Assembly: GCF_019084045.1 (NCBI RefSeq)
Contig: NZ_JAHRED010000009.1
Span: 1-64,000, forward strand
Direction: 5' to 3'
Length of the DNA stretch: 64,000 nucleotides
DNA from: Paeniglutamicibacter quisquiliarum
GTDB lineage: Bacteria > Actinomycetota > Actinomycetes > Actinomycetales > Micrococcaceae
Below are positions 46,926 to 55,755 of the stretch, piece after piece (the first letter of the stretch is position 1; every line of letters starts with the position of its first letter). Below the pieces are notes generated by a model that was given only the letters and a program-made list of their open reading frames with translations, was not told the DNA's origin and did not search any database. The translations under genes and the position numbers were made by a program.

Positions 46926-48335
46926 ATGGCTATCAGTGTTTTTGATCTTTTCACCGTCGGCATTGGGCCATCGTCGTCACACACGGTGGGACCCATGCGC
47001 GCCGCCCATGCCTTTGCCGCAAAGCTGGTGCGCGAGGAAAAACTCGTGCAGACCGCTTCGCTGCGTGTAGATGTCTACGGGTCGCTTGCCGCCACCGGCC
47101 GCGGCCACGGAACCTTCACCGCGATCATGCTGGGCCTCGAGGGCTACGAGCCCGAGGCTATCCTGCCCGCCGAGGTCGATACGCGACTTGACGACATGGC
47201 GGCGACCGGCAAGCTGCAATTGTGCAAGGCGCTGGGGGAGGGCAAGGAAATCGACTACAAGGTCGAGGACATGATCCAGCACCCGCTCACGGTGCTGCCG
47301 CGGCACACCAACGGCATGAAGATGGCTGCCTTGGATGCCGAAGGCAACGTCCTGGCCGAGGACACCTACTATTCGGTGGGCGGTGGCTTCATCGTGCGCG
47401 AGGGTGCCGAGGAAAAGCTTGCAGCCAACCTCGAGGAGGCGCTCAACGCGCAGCCCTACCCCTTCACCACCGCGGCAAAGCTGCTGGAGCACTGCGCCAC
47501 CTCGGGCCTGTCCATTGCCGGGGTCATGGCCGCCAACGAAGAGGTCTACCGCTCCAAGGAGGAAATCCGGGAGGGCCTGCTGCACATCTGGCAGGTCATG
47601 GAGGACTGCAAGGATTCGGCGCTGGAACGCGAGGGCGTGCTGCCCGGCGGGCTGAAGGTCCGCCGCCGCGCTCCCGAATGGCACAAGCGCCTGGCCAAGG
47701 AAGACAAGGACCGCGACCCGGTGTACTGGCAGGAATGGGTCAACCTGGTGGCGCTTGCCGTCAACGAGGAAAACGCCTCCGGCGGGCGCGTGGTCACCGC
47801 GCCGACCAACGGCGCGGCGGGCATCATTCCCGCCGTGATGTTCTACGCGACCCACTATGCGCCCGGGGCCCAGTACTGGAACCAGGAGGAGCGCGAGGAC
47901 GTGATCGTCCGGTTCATGCTCACCGCCGCCGCGATCGGCGTGCTCTACAAGGAGCAGGCCTCGATCTCCGGCGCCGAGGTCGGCTGCCAGGGCGAGGTCG
48001 GTTCCGCGTCCTCCATGGCCGCCGGCGGACTGGCCGAGATCCTCGGCGGCACCGTTGACCAGGTGGAAAACGCCGCGGAGATCGCCATGGAGCACAACCT
48101 GGGGCTGACCTGCGACCCCATCGGCGGGCTCGTGCAGATCCCGTGCATCGAACGCAACGCCATCGCCGCTTCCAAGGCCATCAATGCGGCCAAGATGGCG
48201 CTGATGGGAGACGGCCAGCACCACGTCACGCTGGACGAGGTCATCATCACCATGCGCGAGACCGGCAAGGACATGAGCGACAAGTACAAGGAAACCGCGA
48301 TGGGCGGGCTGGCCGTGAACGTGATCGAGTGCTAG
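46926..48335 (+). CDS. sdaA: L-serine dehydratase (iron-sulfur type, single chain)
   Basis: A 469-residue bacterial serine deaminase with beta and alpha parts in one chain. It converts L-serine to pyruvate and ammonia with a [4Fe-4S] cluster. [19 protein letters not shown] opens the beta domain at residues 7-25. The alpha domain has [14 protein letters not shown] and, near the C-terminus, [19 protein letters not shown], which carries two of the cluster cysteines. It removes serine made by glyA, completing a glycine-to-pyruvate route. GAAGGAAGC lies before the ATG. It is downstream of a terminator and so may have its own promoter or partial read-through. Confidence 0.96.
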   Translation: MAISVFDLFTVGIGPSSSHTVGPMRAAHAFAAKLVREEKLVQTASLRVDVYGSLAATGRGHGTFTAIMLGLEGYEPEAILPAEVDTRLDDMAATGKLQLCKALGEGKEIDYKVEDMIQHPLTVLPRHTNGMKMAALDAEGNVLAEDTYYSVGGGFIVREGAEEKLAANLEEALNAQPYPFTTAAKLLEHCATSGLSIAGVMAANEEVYRSKEEIREGLLHIWQVMEDCKDSALEREGVLPGGLKVRRRAPEWHKRLAKEDKDRDPVYWQEWVNLVALAVNEENASGGRVVTAPTNGAAGIIPAVMFYATHYAPGAQYWNQEEREDVIVRFMLTAAAIGVLYKEQASISGAEVGCQGEVGSASSMAAGGLAEILGGTVDQVENAAEIAMEHNLGLTCDPIGGLVQIPCIERNAIAASKAINAAKMALMGDGQHHVTLDEVIITMRETGKDMSDKYKETAMGGLAVNVIEC

Positions 48336-48398
48336 GGGCGTAGTCCCGCCACGGGGCCGCGGCGCCGGGGATGGTTTCGGGCTGGTAGCCTTCGAAGC

Positions 48399-48920
48399 AT
48401 GCTTGAGATCCGACCATTCACCGGCGCCGACGCCGCAGCAGCACTTGACGCGCGCGCCGAGCTGGACGCCGACGACTTCGACTTCCTGCTCGGCTACTCG
48501 GCCCGCCGGGGATTCGAGTCCTACCTCGAACAGCTGGCTGCCCACGAGCAGGGCCTTGGCCTGCCGCCCGGGTGGGTCCGGTCCGCACTCTGGGGAGCCT
48601 TCGAGGACGGCACACTGGTGGGCAGGACCTGCATCCGGTTCGAACTCAACGAACACCTGCTCGCGGTCGGCGGGCACATCGGCTACGCCGTCCGCCCTGG
48701 GCACCGCAGGCGCGGCCACGCCACCGGCATCCTGCGCCTCTCGCTGGCCCAATTGGCGCAACGCAACATCGACTCGGCGCTGGTGACCTGCAGGGACGAC
48801 AATGTCGGCTCGGCCCGCACCATCGAGGCCAACGGGGGAGTGCTGGAGAACCTCGTCGAGGCCAGCGACGGGCCCACCCGGAGATACTGGGTTCCCACCC
48901 GCGCGACGCCGCGTCGCTGA
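48399..48920 (+). CDS. GNAT acetyltransferase
   Basis: A 173-residue N-acetyltransferase. The N-terminus MLEIRPFTGADAAAAL is the usual strand-helix start, and the acetyl-CoA loop is GYAVRPGHRRRGHATGIL near residues 92-109 (R/Q-x-x-G-x-G/A pattern as RRRGHA). The late block DDNVGSARTIEANGG is also typical of the family. The acceptor is unknown. It follows sdaA by about 60 bases and could be in the same transcript. The mgtE leader begins after it. Confidence 0.87.
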   Translation: MLEIRPFTGADAAAALDARAELDADDFDFLLGYSARRGFESYLEQLAAHEQGLGLPPGWVRSALWGAFEDGTLVGRTCIRFELNEHLLAVGGHIGYAVRPGHRRRGHATGILRLSLAQLAQRNIDSALVTCRDDNVGSARTIEANGGVLENLVEASDGPTRRYWVPTRATPRR

Positions 48921-48952
48921 GCGCCCGCACTGCCCGGGGGCGGAGACCCGGA

Positions 48953-48983
48953 TTGGCCGAACACCTCGAGCGTGGCCTAGCAT
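48953..48983 (+). promoter_or_regulatory. Candidate promoter of the mgtE leader transcript
   Basis: TTGGCC (48953-48958) and TAGCAT (48978-48983) are 19 bases apart, slightly long but acceptable. A start near 48990 would give a leader of about 425 bases before mgtE. Confidence 0.4.
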
Positions 48984-49074
48984 GGGACAAGCGCCCGGAC
49001 CCGGTGCGGCCACGCCACGGCGCTGCCCGCCAGGGGATGTCCCGGCCCCAACACGGATGGAGGTGACCGCACGC

Positions 49075-49155
49075 ATGGAAGACGGACCTAGTCGATCTAC
49101 CGCGCCGCGCGGGCAACACCTCTGTGCCCGGGATTTCCCCACCATCCAGCCATGA
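49075..49155 (+). CDS. Putative 26-residue leader peptide upstream of mgtE
   Basis: A short frame with GGAGG eleven bases before its ATG. The product begins MEDGPS and ends PTIQP, with acidic residues and Pro at the very N-terminus. The acidic/proline start resembles MgtL-type leader peptides, whose translation is destabilised at low magnesium. It lies between a candidate promoter and a chain of hairpins leading to mgtE. An in-frame ATG six codons upstream is an alternative start. The frame is too short for coding statistics; function is inference. Confidence 0.4.
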   Translation: MEDGPSRSTAPRGQHLCARDFPTIQP

Positions 49156-49213
49156 CCATCCTTTCCCCCGCCAGGTGCCAAGCACTGGGTCGGTGAAGTC
49201 AGGATAAGACCCG

Positions 49214-49414
49214 CCCGGCGCCTCGCGCCGGGAATGGACCCGCTTCGAGGGGTCCAGGCTCCACGTCCATGGGGATTTCCCGTAACGGCCCTTCAGGTGC
49301 TGCGCGGCTGCTGTTTCACACACTGCCCCAGCCCACAACACCCACTGCAAAAACGCGCCTCCGGGACCCGGAAGCGTGATGCAGGCGTGGGTGTCCACCG
49401 GAGGGAACCGGACC
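49214..49414 (+). promoter_or_regulatory. Structured mgtE leader with anti-Shine-Dalgarno element
   Basis: Stems seen directly: CCCGGCGC/GCGCCGGG (49214-49221 with 49225-49232), TGGACCC/GGGTCCA (49235-49241 with 49250-49256), ACACCCA/TGGGTGT (49338-49344 with 49388-49394). CCTCCGG at 49358-49364 is fully complementary to the mgtE ribosome site CCGGAGG at 49398-49404, but can also pair locally with CCGGA at 49368-49372. That is a classic pair of alternative folds. The stretch GGCTCC...ATGGGGAT recalls the M-box but the match is fragmentary. Confidence 0.55.
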
Positions 49415-50773
49415 ATGATCAAGACCCCCGCGAGCTCGTTCGATATCAGCTCGGAGCAACTGGCCAAGGCGCTGGCCGCCAACGACATAGCCGCAACGTC
49501 AAGGGTTTTCCATCCCCTGGGGACCACCGAAACCCTAGAGCAACTCGAGCGACTGAACACCATTGACAGGGCCCTGGCCTACCGCACGCTCCCCAAGGAC
49601 CGTGCCCTGGAGGTCTTCGAGCGCCTTGATGCCTCGCTCCAGGCCGACTTGGTGTCCGGCCTGCAGGAAAAGGATGTCGCGGAGGTCTTTGCCTCCCTGA
49701 GCCCCGATGACCGGGTGGCCCTGCTCGACGAGCTGCCTGCCGCGGTCGCGAACCGGCTGATCCTGGGCCTGAACGCGAAGGAACGTGCGCTGACCGGCAC
49801 GGTGCTGGGCTACCCGCAGGGCGCTGTCGGACGCTACATGAGCCCGGAGTTCGTTACCACCCGTCCCGGGCTCGGCGCGGGGGAGACCCTGGCGCGGGTG
49901 CGCGCCCTGCTCGACGAGGCCGAGAGCGTCTACACCATCCTCGTCACCGACGCGGGCCGCCGCCTGGTGGGAGTGGTGTCGCTGCGCGATGTGCTGCGGG
50001 CCGAACCCGAGGCGCCGATCGAGGGGCTCATGAAGAAGCCCATATCCGTGGCGGCTTCGCTCGATGCCGAGGAGGCCGCCCGCTACTGTGCCGACGCGAA
50101 GGTCCTGGTGCTGCCGGTGGTCGACGACGAGGAGCGCCTCGTGGGGATCCTGACGGTGGACGACGCACTGGGAATCCTGGAGGAGGCCGAGTCCGAGGAC
50201 GCCGCCCGCTCCGGCGGCACCGAGCCGCTGCGCCGTCCCTACCTGGCGACGCCGGTGCGCTCGATCGTCCGGGCCCGCGTGGTCTGGCTGCTGGTGCTGG
50301 CCCTCGGTGCGACCCTGACCGTCCAGGTCATCGGGGCGTTCGAGGCGACCCTCGAGGCGCAGGTGGTGCTCTCGCTGTTCATCCCGTTGCTCATCGGCAC
50401 GGGCGGGAACACCGGAAACCAGGCGGCCACCACCATCACCCGCGCCCTGGCGCTGGGGGATGTTCGCCCGCGGGATGTGCTCAAGGTATTCGTGAGGGAG
50501 GTGCGGGTCGGCGCGCTGCTGGGATTGCTGCTGGGGGCGCTCGGCTTCTCGATCGCGGCGCTGGCCTTCAGCGTGCCCCTTGGCCTGGTCATTGGGCTGA
50601 CGCTGCTGGGGGTGTGCACCATGGCAGCGAGCGTCGGCGGGCTGATGCCGCTGCTGGGCAAGGCGGTGCGCGCGGATCCGGCAGTTTTCTCCAACCCCTT
50701 CATTTCCACGTTCGTCGATGCGGCGGGGCTGGTCATCTACTTCCTGGTCGCCACCGCCATCCTGGGTCTGTAG
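49415..50773 (+). CDS. mgtE: Magnesium transporter MgtE
   Basis: A 452-residue MgtE. The N-domain (about 20-130) has LQADLVSGLQEKDVAEVF and LSPDDRVALLDELP. Two CBS domains follow (about 135-260), with RRLVGVVSLRDVL and LPVVDDEERLVGILTVDD. Five membrane segments fill the C-terminus, including the signature LIGTGGNTGNQAATTITRAL near 330-349. The cytosolic domains sense magnesium and gate the channel. It has a long structured leader, unlike most genes here. Start chosen at MIKTPAS, with GGAGGG before it. Confidence 0.95.
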   Translation: MIKTPASSFDISSEQLAKALAANDIAATSRVFHPLGTTETLEQLERLNTIDRALAYRTLPKDRALEVFERLDASLQADLVSGLQEKDVAEVFASLSPDDRVALLDELPAAVANRLILGLNAKERALTGTVLGYPQGAVGRYMSPEFVTTRPGLGAGETLARVRALLDEAESVYTILVTDAGRRLVGVVSLRDVLRAEPEAPIEGLMKKPISVAASLDAEEAARYCADAKVLVLPVVDDEERLVGILTVDDALGILEEAESEDAARSGGTEPLRRPYLATPVRSIVRARVVWLLVLALGATLTVQVIGAFEATLEAQVVLSLFIPLLIGTGGNTGNQAATTITRALALGDVRPRDVLKVFVREVRVGALLGLLLGALGFSIAALAFSVPLGLVIGLTLLGVCTMAASVGGLMPLLGKAVRADPAVFSNPFISTFVDAAGLVIYFLVATAILGL

Positions 50774-50970
50774 ACACGGGCGGCCAACCGGCGTTCGACG
50801 TGCGGCTTAAGGCACCCGTCCCGACGGTCCCCCGCAGGGCAAGGATCGCACCATCGTACCTAATGAAATCGCTTTTGAGCAGACCCTTTCGGCGGGGTCT
50901 GTTCCGGTGCTACGGTGAGCAGACGGATCGAATCGGCACGCGGGATCCCCGCGTGGGAAGGAGCTCCCCC

Positions 50971-52116
50971 ATGGCATCACGCGCAGGTTCCACAGGAATC
51001 GACGCCTCGCTTTACCGTCGAGAGGGCCAATGGTGTACAGCTCTCGTCGACGTTTCGCTAGGAACAACCGCGGCACAGGAAGCGGTTGATGCACTCCCTG
51101 AACACGTAGGAAAACTGCTCGGATCGCAACAGGCGTCGGAGGCGGACATTGGCGCCCTGACGGCGGCCCTGCTGCCGGCCGAGGGGCACGCGGCCCCCGT
51201 TGCCCGCTTTGTGGCGGTGAACAACGGCGAAGTCGTTGTCGACGAGATCATCGATGGGCTGAAGGTCGAGTCTGCGGACGTCGACTGCGGACCCTTCCCC
51301 AACCTGGTGGCCTTGGCACGGGCCCGCGGCGGGCAATTTCCCTACCTGGTCGCCGAAGCCGGCCGCGACGGCGGCGAGGTGCGGCTCTACCACTCCGCGG
51401 TCCAGGGTGTCGAGGACCGCCGCGGCGTCACCGGGGACCCGGACGAGGCGCACCACGCACGCAAGGTCCCGGGGCGCTACGACGAACCGAAGAACCAGTC
51501 CTCGACCGAGGAAATCTGGCGGCGCAACGCCGACGACCTGGCCAAGCAGATCGACGAGCTCGCCCGCGAAAACTACGTGAAGCTCATTGTGCTGGCCGGG
51601 GACGTCAAGGCCCGCGAACTGGTGGCCAGCAAGCTCGCACCGGCCCACCGGCCGATCACCAGCATCCTCGAACAGCACACGCGCACCGGAGGTGCGGACC
51701 AGGCGGCGTTTGCCGCCGCCGTGCAGGAGCAGATCGACGAGGTCCTGGGCAGGGACGTGCAGGATCTCTCCGACCGGGTGGCAAACCGCAGTGGAAACGG
51801 CCGGACGGAACTGGCCCTGGGCTTCGACGAAGTCGTCGCGGCACTGCAGCAGGCACAGGCCGAAACGGTGCTGGTGGGCCAGTACCAGGACGATGAGACG
51901 CTCATTGCCCTGGACGCGGACCCGTGGCTCTGCGGCGAGGACTCGGAGGAACACTCCGACTCGGTGATCGGCTCCTGGCCGGCGCCGGAGGTGCTCTTGC
52001 GGGCCACGGCGCTGACGGACGCCGCCATCCGCTACGTGCCCGAGGGCGTGCTGCCCGACGGCGTGGGCATCGCCGCATTGCTGCGGTGGCCCAAGACCAC
52101 GGATGCGGGCGACTGA
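50971..52116 (+). CDS. baeRF/Vms1-like release-factor-fold protein (Rv2629-like)
   Basis: A 381-residue protein resembling mycobacterial Rv2629 and the bacterial archaeo-eukaryotic release factor (baeRF) group. The N-terminal half is alpha/beta with PYLVAEAGRDGGEVRLYH near residues 125-142; the central EEIWRRNADDLAKQID and VKLIVLAGDVKARELVASKL match the eRF1 domain 2-like core. The C-terminal QAETVLVGQ block resembles an L7Ae-like domain. Members are thought to act on stalled ribosomes or peptidyl-tRNA, mostly by homology. Start chosen at MASRAGS with AAGGAG before it. Family assignment is from memory. Confidence 0.75.
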   Translation: MASRAGSTGIDASLYRREGQWCTALVDVSLGTTAAQEAVDALPEHVGKLLGSQQASEADIGALTAALLPAEGHAAPVARFVAVNNGEVVVDEIIDGLKVESADVDCGPFPNLVALARARGGQFPYLVAEAGRDGGEVRLYHSAVQGVEDRRGVTGDPDEAHHARKVPGRYDEPKNQSSTEEIWRRNADDLAKQIDELARENYVKLIVLAGDVKARELVASKLAPAHRPITSILEQHTRTGGADQAAFAAAVQEQIDEVLGRDVQDLSDRVANRSGNGRTELALGFDEVVAALQQAQAETVLVGQYQDDETLIALDADPWLCGEDSEEHSDSVIGSWPAPEVLLRATALTDAAIRYVPEGVLPDGVGIAALLRWPKTTDAGD

Positions 52117-52140
52117 GGGCAAGAGAAGAGGACATGAAAG

Positions 52141-52187
52141 GGCCCGGCGGCCGTCGAACCGGAGATCGGTTCGACGGCCGCCGGGCC
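52141..52187. terminator. Bidirectional intrinsic terminator
   Basis: A perfect 21-base stem (52141-52161 with 52167-52187) around GAGAT, between convergent genes; the strongest stem in the window. Confidence 0.93.
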
Positions 52188-52209
52188 TTGTGGCGCCTGC
52201 GGGTCCCGG

Positions 52210-53304
52210 CTACTTGGCCACGGACTCCATGGCCTGGATGTTGGAACCCATCCACGAGACGAAGTCGGTGTTCTCCGGCAGGGTCTCGGTGAAGTCGACG
52301 ACCGGGACCTTCGCACCCTCGGCCTGCTTGCGGATGCGTTCGGTCTGCGGGCTCTCAGTCTGGGTGTTGTAGGCCAGGACGTCGATGTCCCCGGCCTCGA
52401 AGCGCTTGCCCATCTCGTTGAACGCCTGGGGGGAGACCTCGCCGCCGCCCTCGATGGATTCGCTCAGGCCCTCCGGGGTGGCATCTACCATGCCCATGTC
52501 GGTGAGCAGGTGGAAGGGGACCGGCTCGGTCATGGCGAACTTCTTGCCGTCCAGTGCGCCGTGCAGCTTCTCGACCCGGGCCTCGAGTCCCTTCAGGTCG
52601 CTGGTCAGTGCCGCGGCATTTTCGGTGAAGACTGCGGCCGACTCGGGCTTCAGGGTGCCCAGGCGCTTCGCGATCTCGTCGGTGAGCATGCGCATGGATT
52701 CAAGGTCGTACCAGATGTGCTCGTTGAAGGCGCCGTGGGCGTGGCCCTCATGCCCCTCGGCCTCTGCGGTTTCGTCGGCGTGCTCGTCGTGTGCCGCATG
52801 CTCCTCTGCGGTTTCGTCGGCGTGCTCGTCGTGTGCCGCATGCTCCTCGGCGGTTTCGCCGGCGTGTTCGTCGTGGGCTGTCGCTTCGTCAGCGTGTTCG
52901 TCGGCTGCGCCTTCCTCGCCTTCCGCGATCGGCGAGGTGTCCACGGCGTTGACGAGGGTGGCGTCCGAAAGCTTCAAGTCCTTGGCCAGGACGTCCATGA
53001 ACGCGTCGTATCCGCCGCCATTGGCCACGACCAGCTGCGCCTTGGACAATGCCAGCTTGTCTCGCGACGTGGCCTCGTAGGAATGCGGGTCCTGCGACAC
53101 GGAATTGATGACGGGGGTTGCCTCCACCTCGTCGCCGCCGATCCGGCTCACCAGGTCGGCGTAGACGGTGGTGCTGGTGACCACCTGCAACCTGTCCTGC
53201 CCGGCGGGGACCGATTCCTGGCTTGCGGCGTTTCCGCCGCAGGCCGCCAAGGCGAGGGTGCCGGCGAGGGCCAGGGGGACAAGGCGAAGAGTTCGACGAT
53301 TCAT
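52210..53304 (-). CDS. ZnuA/AztC-like zinc-binding lipoprotein
   Basis: A 364-residue cluster A-I substrate-binding protein for zinc or manganese. The lipobox LAAC places the lipid Cys at residue 22. Metal ligands are likely H74 (SQDPHSYEATS), H196 (NEHIWYD) and later His/Asp residues. Residues 135-190 form a His/Glu/Asp-rich loop with a 14-residue repeat (AAHDEHADETAEEH), which in the family collects zinc. The late segment EVSPQAFNEMGKRFEAGDID is conserved. No permease or ATPase gene is adjacent, so it is solitary. A Zur-like site lies upstream. Confidence 0.88.
   Translation of the reverse strand: MNRRTLRLVPLALAGTLALAACGGNAASQESVPAGQDRLQVVTSTTVYADLVSRIGGDEVEATPVINSVSQDPHSYEATSRDKLALSKAQLVVANGGGYDAFMDVLAKDLKLSDATLVNAVDTSPIAEGEEGAADEHADEATAHDEHAGETAEEHAAHDEHADETAEEHAAHDEHADETAEAEGHEGHAHGAFNEHIWYDLESMRMLTDEIAKRLGTLKPESAAVFTENAAALTSDLKGLEARVEKLHGALDGKKFAMTEPVPFHLLTDMGMVDATPEGLSESIEGGGEVSPQAFNEMGKRFEAGDIDVLAYNTQTESPQTERIRKQAEGAKVPVVDFTETLPENTDFVSWMGSNIQAMESVAK
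52766..52891 (-). repeat. 42-base in-frame tandem repeat in the zinc-binding gene
   Basis: Three units, starting at 52766, 52808 and 52850; the first two are nearly identical and the third is diverged. They encode the 14-residue His-rich repeat. Copy number could vary between strains by slippage or recombination without breaking the frame. Confidence 0.8.
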
Positions 53305-53369
53305 GGGTGAAGCGATCCTTTGGGGACATGTGGCGAGTGCGTACGGATATCCACTCTAACCTAAACAAG

Positions 53370-53382
53370 AACCATTATCGTT
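53370..53382 (-). promoter_or_regulatory. Candidate Zur box
   Basis: AACCATTATCGTT, read on the other strand as AACGATAATGGTT, is AT-rich and roughly palindromic, like Zur/FUR-type sites with a GATAAT core. It lies 66 bases before the zinc-binding protein start. Zinc repression is inferred. Confidence 0.45.
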
Positions 53383-53428
53383 TACTTGTGAGGAAAACGT
53401 CCACGGGGCGGGACTCCGTGGACGCCGG

Positions 53429-54745
53429 TTAGTCTATGCCGGACGCCGCTGTGGCGTCGGCGCCCTCCGGCCTGAGGGCCCGACGGCCCGACGCGCGGGA
53501 AACGGCTGTTTCCCCGGGCCCGGTGACCTCGCCGGAGCCCTTGGCGCCGGGGCCGACCGCCTTGACCACGGCCACCGCGATGGCGGTGGTCACGGGAATT
53601 GCCAGCACCAGGCCGATGGATCCCACGAGGATCCGAATGACTTCCTCGGCCATTTGTCCGGTGGTGAGCGTGTCGATCAGCGGGCGGTTGTACAGGCTCA
53701 CCAGCACCAGGATCGGCAGGGCGGCTCCGGCGTAGGCGAAGGCAATGGTGTAGACGGTCGAGGCGATGTGGTCGCGGCCGATGCGCATCCCCGAAGCGAA
53801 AAGTTGCCGCGCCGTGGAATGCGGGGCGATTTCGGCCAGTTCCCACACGGCGGAGGACTGGGTGATGGTCACGTCGTTGAGCACGCCCATGCCGGCAATG
53901 AGCAGCCCGCACAACAGCAGTCCGGAGAGGCTGAGCTCGGGCACCACGGTGCTCAGGGTCAGGGCCGAATCCTCCGTGGCGCCGGTCAGCGCCGCCGCAT
54001 CCGTGGCCCAGGTGGCAATGGCCGCGGTGACCCCCAGGCCGAACAGCGTCCCGAGCAGGGCCGTGGAGGTCCTGGCCGAGAAGCCGTGGGCGAAGTACAA
54101 GGCCGCGAACATGACAATGGTGGAGGTGGTCAGCCCGACAATCATGGGGGACTTGCCCTCGAGCAGCGCCGGGATCATGAAGCTGACGATGAAGAACAAC
54201 CCGCCGGCGAGTCCGGCCAGGGCGCGCAGCCCGCGCCATCGCGCCACCCAGCACACCACCACCGCATAGGCGATGCCCAGCAATGCCAGCGGGGTCGAGC
54301 GCACGAAGTCAACGAAGACATAGGGTGCCGAGGAATCGGTGGTGTGCGACAGGTCGAGGTACTTGATCTTGTCGCCGGCCACCAGCGGACGTGACTGGGT
54401 CGTTTCCGGGGGAACCTCCAGGGCAAAGGACGCGCCGCCCGTTTCGGGGGCGACATAGGAAATGTCGCAGAGCAGTTCCTTGCCGCCGACCTCATCCAAC
54501 CCCTCGGTGGAGGGACAGGTCTCGCTCACGGTCCGGGTAACGGTCCCGGTGGAGAGCTCCACCCCGTTCGCGGTGTTGAAAACGTCGTTGAGTGGCGACT
54601 TTGTGATGTTTCCGCTGGGCCAGAGCATGATGGTTGCCACCAGGGCCAGCACCCCCACGGGGGCGAGCAGGATCCAGAGGATGAGGTTGGCGCGTCGGCG
54701 CCGGGCCGGGTCAACGAGTACGTCCGCGTGGTGGTGTCCACCCAT
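53429..54745 (-). CDS. YibE/F-family membrane protein
   Basis: A 438-residue membrane protein of the YibE/F group. A His-rich start (MGGHHHADV) precedes the first membrane segment (about residues 20-40). An extracytoplasmic domain of about 110 residues follows, then a cluster of seven or so membrane segments with GMGVLNDVTITQSSAVWEL and RIGRDHIASTVYTIAFAYAG, diagnostic of the family. The C-terminal tail is Ala/Gly-rich. Function is unknown. The ATG at MGGHHH is chosen over longer frames, which lack conserved sequence. It lies upstream of the zinc-binding lipoprotein gene on the same strand but probably does not share its promoter. Confidence 0.85.
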   Translation of the reverse strand: MGGHHHADVLVDPARRRRANLILWILLAPVGVLALVATIMLWPSGNITKSPLNDVFNTANGVELSTGTVTRTVSETCPSTEGLDEVGGKELLCDISYVAPETGGASFALEVPPETTQSRPLVAGDKIKYLDLSHTTDSSAPYVFVDFVRSTPLALLGIAYAVVVCWVARWRGLRALAGLAGGLFFIVSFMIPALLEGKSPMIVGLTTSTIVMFAALYFAHGFSARTSTALLGTLFGLGVTAAIATWATDAAALTGATEDSALTLSTVVPELSLSGLLLCGLLIAGMGVLNDVTITQSSAVWELAEIAPHSTARQLFASGMRIGRDHIASTVYTIAFAYAGAALPILVLVSLYNRPLIDTLTTGQMAEEVIRILVGSIGLVLAIPVTTAIAVAVVKAVGPGAKGSGEVTGPGETAVSRASGRRALRPEGADATAASGID

Positions 54746-54951
54746 GAAAGGTTCAGCTCCAGATCGATTGCGTGCCGTGTCTCCCCAAGAGACCCCCACC
54801 AGAACAGTGTAGCGATTCGAAGCGAACGGTGGCCGCGAACCCCGCCCCGGAACGGGCGCCATCGCGTGCGGGTTCGCCGTCGGCACCATGGCAGCGGACG
54901 TGCCCGGGCCGGGGCATGAATCCGGCTGGTCCGGGCACGACGTGCATCGAC

Positions 54952-55620
54952 TCAGATGACGCCGGGCAAATCCGCCACGCCGTCGAGCACCCACTGGTGC
55001 GGGTGGGCCTCGAGCTCGGCGCGGCCCAGCGCCCCGGTGAGCACACCCAGTGGCAGGACCCCGGCGTGGTGGCCCGCCAACAGGTCGACCACGGTGTCCC
55101 CGCCGGCCACGACCGCACGCACATCGTGGACGCCCGTCGCCTCCATCACCCGGTGGATCATGTACGGGGCTGGCCGTCCGGCCGCCACCTCGTCGCTGGT
55201 GACCACTGCATCGAGGAGCTCTCCCTCGCCGATTCCCCAACCCAGGGACGTGAGGATCGGGGCCGCCACATCGCGTGAGAACCCGGTGGTCAGGCCGACC
55301 TTGATGCCCCGGGACTTCAGGGTCCGCAATGCCGCTTCAACCCCCGGCAACGCCACGGGAGGGTTCTGGGCGTAGGACTTCGCCAAGATCTCCCGGAACA
55401 GGTCAAACTGCTGGGCAACGAGCTCCGGGTTCGGGGTCACCCCGCCCAGTTCCAGCAGTGCCGCGATGGCCTCGGTCTTGTCTGCACCCATCCAGGTCTG
55501 GAGATCCTCGGGCTTGACCGTGGCACCGGTTGCCGTCACGGATCCTTCCAGCGCCCTGTAGACGTCGCCGTGCTCATCGATGGTCGTGCCGGCCATATCC
55601 AACACCACTAGCTTGATCAT
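54952..55620 (-). CDS. Phosphonatase-like HAD hydrolase
   Basis: A 222-residue HAD enzyme. Motif I is LDMAGTTID (residues 7-15), the DxAGT form of the PhnX group rather than DxDxT. The cap has MGADK with Lys at residue 48, in the place where PhnX uses a Schiff-base Lys. Later parts are TTGFSRDVAAPIL (motif II region) and AGRPAPYMIH, VVAGGDTVVDLL, in which Arg replaces the usual Lys. It fits the phosphonatase-like family (TIGR03351) found in phosphonate clusters. It likely cleaves a C-P bond of an aldehyde such as phosphonoacetaldehyde or a close analogue. It closes the minus-strand phosphonate gene row. Confidence 0.85.
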   Translation of the reverse strand: MIKLVVLDMAGTTIDEHGDVYRALEGSVTATGATVKPEDLQTWMGADKTEAIAALLELGGVTPNPELVAQQFDLFREILAKSYAQNPPVALPGVEAALRTLKSRGIKVGLTTGFSRDVAAPILTSLGWGIGEGELLDAVVTSDEVAAGRPAPYMIHRVMEATGVHDVRAVVAGGDTVVDLLAGHHAGVLPLGVLTGALGRAELEAHPHQWVLDGVADLPGVI

Positions 55621-55755
55621 GTTGTTTTCCTTTTTTCAGAGTGTCAGCCCCCGGACAGGGGGACTGCTGCAGCTTGGGACTGCGCCATGTTTTCGGCGAC
55701 GAGATGCGGCGGATACGGCAGAGACGTATCGGCCGGTTCTTCCGGCCTTGCCGGT

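Noticed and set aside
49214-49300. Standard M-box (ykoK) riboswitch before mgtE
   Set aside because: Only the fragments GGCTCC and ATGGGGAT resemble it; the other conserved M-box segments are not found in order. Kept as an unassigned leader.
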